From contig NZ_BMFU01000004.1 of the NCBI RefSeq assembly GCF_014639235.1, positions 117,222-181,221 of the forward strand: a stretch of 64,000 nucleotides of DNA, written 5' to 3'. The translations under genes and the position numbers were made by a program. The notes below the pieces were generated by a model, which saw only the letters and a program-made list of their open reading frames with translations, did not search any database and was not told the origin of the DNA. Below, one piece after another: positions 62,024 through 64,000 of this stretch (position 1 is its first letter; each line of letters begins with the position of its first letter). Source of the stretch: Paenibacillus silvae. GTDB lineage: Bacteria; Bacillota; Bacilli; Paenibacillales; Paenibacillaceae.

Positions 62024-62424
62024 GTAAACCTTCCTGACAAGAGTGGGCAAGAGCTTCAGATGAAAGAGGAGAGAATTCGATCACATAAAGCCATGGTACG
62101 CACATTATCCCGGGCACTGGAGAGAGGAGCGGACTTTGTCGACACCTTCACATGTTTCTCGTTCCAGCATGAGCCCTGCATCATCGTAGGCGTGTAGCTA
62201 CAGCCTGGATGTATGCGCCTGCTTCAACTGCGACAGGGTATATATTTGTGGTGGCGTGAAAGCCGGCTCCGGCAAAGCAAAGTTGTGATTTCATCTCATG
62301 CAGGCCTCCTATCGGCTTTTAGAATAACTGTAAGTAAATCCAGTTGTACGTTCCTAAACATAGGCGGTTTGCAAAGAACAAAAAAGGGCAAATGTCCCAA
62401 TAAGAAAGGAGTATAAAAAAGTTG
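62024..62424. other. Gene-poor stretch upstream of tRNA-Leu
   Basis: About 400 nt without a convincing gene. A 45-codon frame (62060-62197) starts with ATG but lacks a ribosome binding site. Other frames are short and unlike known proteins. No RNA element is recognised. Confidence 0.4.
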
Positions 62425-62453
62425 TTGCAATCTATTTCTGGAACATGTATACT
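62425..62453 (+). promoter_or_regulatory. Promoter of tRNA-Leu
   Basis: TTGCAA (62425-62430) and TATACT (62448-62453) are separated by 17 nt, a good housekeeping-sigma promoter 74 nt before the tRNA. Confidence 0.75.
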
Positions 62454-62526
62454 CTGAATTACGGTAAAACAAGGAATTGCTTCACCGGGTGCAAATTTTC
62501 ATCGTTGATGAGAAGCTGCAATATAT

Positions 62527-62611
<85 letters not shown>

Positions 62612-62617
62612 TCAGAT

Positions 62618-62668
62618 AAAAAAGGTTTGTACAATACCCTATGTGGTGGTGTACAAACCTTTTTTTGT
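62618..62668 (+). terminator. Rho-independent terminator after tRNA-Leu
   Basis: AAAAAGGTTTGTACA pairs with TGTACAAACCTTTTT around an ~18-nt loop. It also serves the convergent small gene ending at 62671. Confidence 0.85.
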
Positions 62669-62670
62669 TT

Positions 62671-62877
62671 TCATGACTTATGCTCCTGGATACGACTCTG
62701 CCGAATTATGGCGGTGAGCAAGCCGAATAACATTCCGACCACGCCGCATAAGGAAACACAGTACATCAGAGGCAACGGAGCGAAGCGAAACAGAAACGCA
62801 ATACCGCTTCCGAATGTGGTACCTGCAAGAAAGCCGAGTGAGAGGCTGATCGGTTTGAGTGACTTCAATGGTTTCAC
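62671..62877 (-). CDS. Small membrane protein, two transmembrane helices
   Basis: This 68-residue protein has a basic N-terminus followed by two hydrophobic segments (~13-30 and ~35-60), separated by R-F-A-P-L-P, and a charged tail R-Q-S-R-I-Q-E-H-K-S. The family is not recognised; it resembles the many small Gram-positive membrane proteins of unknown role. The start is GTG 62877 with only a weak A-rich box; an internal TTG (62868) after CAGGTG is possible. It ends at the tRNA terminator and has no operon partner. Confidence 0.55.
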   Translation of the reverse strand: MKPLKSLKPISLSLGFLAGTTFGSGIAFLFRFAPLPLMYCVSLCGVVGMLFGLLTAIIRQSRIQEHKS

Positions 62878-63069
62878 CTGTTTCTTTGAATGAGAGTATA
62901 CAGCAGCTGTACAATCTTCTGACTTATATGTGGAGATATGAAGAAAATGTAAGCAGAAAGTCGCTGTATGATATCATTTTGTGGTAGTTGGTGGGAAACT
63001 ATGCATCGCTATATGTAAAATCTTTGAGATCAGGCAGGTTAATCTGTGGCTATTGGATTGTTTATATCT

Positions 63070-63109
63070 AAAAAGGCTTTGTCTTCCCTGGGGGAGACAA
63101 AGCCTTTTG
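63070..63109. terminator. Bidirectional terminator
   Basis: AAAAGGCTTTGTCT pairs with AGACAAAGCCTTTT around a GC-rich loop. It lies 23 nt after the stop of the HTH gene on the minus strand. Confidence 0.8.
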
Positions 63110-63131
63110 GCTGTTCGGCTGTTTTAGTAAA

Positions 63132-63728
63132 TTATTGGTTCCGGTGATCTTTCAAAATGACATCTGCGAACAAGATAGTTTTCGGGATGCGGAAAAATTG
63201 CTCCGCTTGTTCCTGAAACGCGGCAGAAGGCAGCGTTCCCTGATGCAGCCATTTGCGGAAAGTGCCGGGATGAACCCCGATCCAGTGGCTGACATCTGTC
63301 ACCGACAAATCATGGACCATACACAAGCCAGTCAGAATACGGTTACTCACCGGGGAGCGGGTGACCGTTCGCTTCATAAAGCGAGATGGCTCGGGTTGAC
63401 AGATAACAGGACTGTTACGCACAACTTCTTCATTGAAGAGAATATGGCGCGGATAGCCAAGCAACTGACAGGTTTTGTCCAGATTGGTGCTGCCGGGTAT
63501 TCGCCCTTCATACACCCACGCGCTTACACTGCGTGAGGAGATCGAAAGATCTTCGGCGAGCTGAGACAATTTAATATCGTTGGCCATCAGCACGGCAAGA
63601 AGAACACGATTGCGGATTTGACAGCGTGTCGGTTTACGGAACCGCTTGACACGGACACCTTTTCCCAAATATTTACGGTTGATCAGAGACCACGCCTGGA
63701 TGGAATGTTGTTCTGGTTGATTAGGCAT
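63132..63728 (-). CDS. Protein with two tandem helix-turn-helix domains
   Basis: This 198-residue basic protein has two XRE-like HTH units. The first, at ~39-97, reads I-K-L-S-Q-L-A-E-D-L-S-I-S-S-R-S-V-S-A-W-V-Y-E-G-R-I-P; the second, at ~125-188, reads L-S-V-T-D-V-S-H-W-I-G-V-H-P-G-T-F-R-K-W-L-H-Q-G-T-L-P. Both share W-x3-G-x-x-P and end in a matching I-P/Y-P-x-x-I-L-F motif, so they arose by duplication. It is likely a DNA-binding regulator recognising two half-sites. CGGAGG lies 5 nt before the ATG. No known named family is recognised. Confidence 0.75.
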   Translation of the reverse strand: MPNQPEQHSIQAWSLINRKYLGKGVRVKRFRKPTRCQIRNRVLLAVLMANDIKLSQLAEDLSISSRSVSAWVYEGRIPGSTNLDKTCQLLGYPRHILFNEEVVRNSPVICQPEPSRFMKRTVTRSPVSNRILTGLCMVHDLSVTDVSHWIGVHPGTFRKWLHQGTLPSAAFQEQAEQFFRIPKTILFADVILKDHRNQ

Positions 63729-64000
63729 ATTTCCTCCGATTTTTTTTTAACCAAATACTACAATAAAAAAAGAGGCACTTCAAGTGTCCCCGTTACCTGA
63801 TTTAAAACCGAAAGTGCGTGATGTCGGATGAAAGAGGGAACTATGAACTAGACTTCACGCTAAACGCATCCTAGTATATTCCTAGATTACAATGATTCAC
63901 TAAAAATGATGGAATGATTTGTGCAGTATTCAAGAATAAATGATTCTAAAGAACTATTCATGGGTCTTTGGGACTTTTATGTGTTTTTTGCTGACATCAC
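63729..64000. other. Right-edge gene-free region
   Basis: About 270 A+T-rich nt upstream of the double-HTH gene. It probably holds that gene's promoter. I see no complete gene, terminator or RNA element before the window ends. Confidence 0.4.

Noticed and set aside
62060..62197. 45-codon ATG frame with charged N-terminus and F-T-C-F-S-F-Q-H-E-P-C end
   Set aside because: No ribosome binding site, no known family, and it lies in the transcript-free gap after a terminator.

Overview
The window looks like a chromosomal segment of a Paenibacillus-type Firmicute. The grounds are strong AGGAGG-type ribosome binding sites, frequent TTG and GTG starts, large secreted proteins anchored by three SLH domains, CcpA-like cre and Fur boxes, and a Gram-positive gene repertoire. 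This assignment is inference; no rRNA is present.

Layout. (1) About 1-17,300: a glycoconjugate or natural-product cluster, cut at the left edge. It holds two tandem NodU/CmcH carbamoyltransferases (the first only as its 3' end), a stand-alone acyl carrier protein, two half-size ABC exporters, an acyl-AMP ligase, three glycosyltransferases plus a GT-A-like protein, a methyltransferase-like protein, a 4'-phosphopantetheinyl transferase and an FkbH-type protein. A sugar epimerase and an FkbM methyltransferase are both broken by several frameshifts. No NRPS or PKS is visible. (2) About 17,300-19,740: an A+T-rich scar with an IS110 transposase remnant, a sugar reductase gene, a restriction-endonuclease-like remnant and the isolated 3' end of a tRNA-Ala. 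It reads as the edge of a decayed island. (3) 19,741-31,840: two giant divergent SLH-anchored exoproteins, a CBM9/esterase/FN3 protein and a protein with two GH43 domains. They share an intergenic region with a cre site and are bracketed by near-identical terminators.

(4) 31,890-34,560: an unknown protein, a DJ-1/PfpI protein, a GNAT acetyltransferase and an S51 peptidase. (5) 34,580-39,757: LysR and ApbE genes divergent from a two-gene flavin reductase operon whose large subunit is FMN_red + FMN_bind + FAD fumarate-reductase-like. The arrangement fits a cytosolic flavinylated enoate (for example hydroxycinnamate) reductase. (6) 39,860-44,590: hydrolase/MarR, a secreted esterase, a quinol monooxygenase-like protein and a MarR/nitroreductase pair with a striking phased operator array. 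(7) 44,830-48,500: an iron module made of an AraC regulator with a binding-protein domain, a siderophore-binding lipoprotein and an FhuF-like reductase, with Fur boxes. (8) 48,680-51,700: a flavin monooxygenase, an unknown helix-turn-helix-ended protein and a glutamic (G1) peptidase. (9) 51,930-55,753: the fruR-fruK-fruA fructose operon. (10) 55,762-64,000: oxalate decarboxylase and an SDR divergent from MerR/LysR with duplicated MerR operators, a spermidine-synthase-like protein, a membrane diguanylate cyclase, tRNA-Leu(CAG), a small membrane protein and a double-HTH protein.

How the genes may work together (inference). Regions 3, 5 and 6 could form a plant-polymer chain: surface GH43 and esterase activities release sugars and aromatic acids, and the flavoenzyme then reduces the enoates. 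Regions 7 and 9 are standard iron and fructose modules. Region 1 is the best candidate for an undescribed system. All start choices rest on visible ribosome binding sites; no database search was possible.
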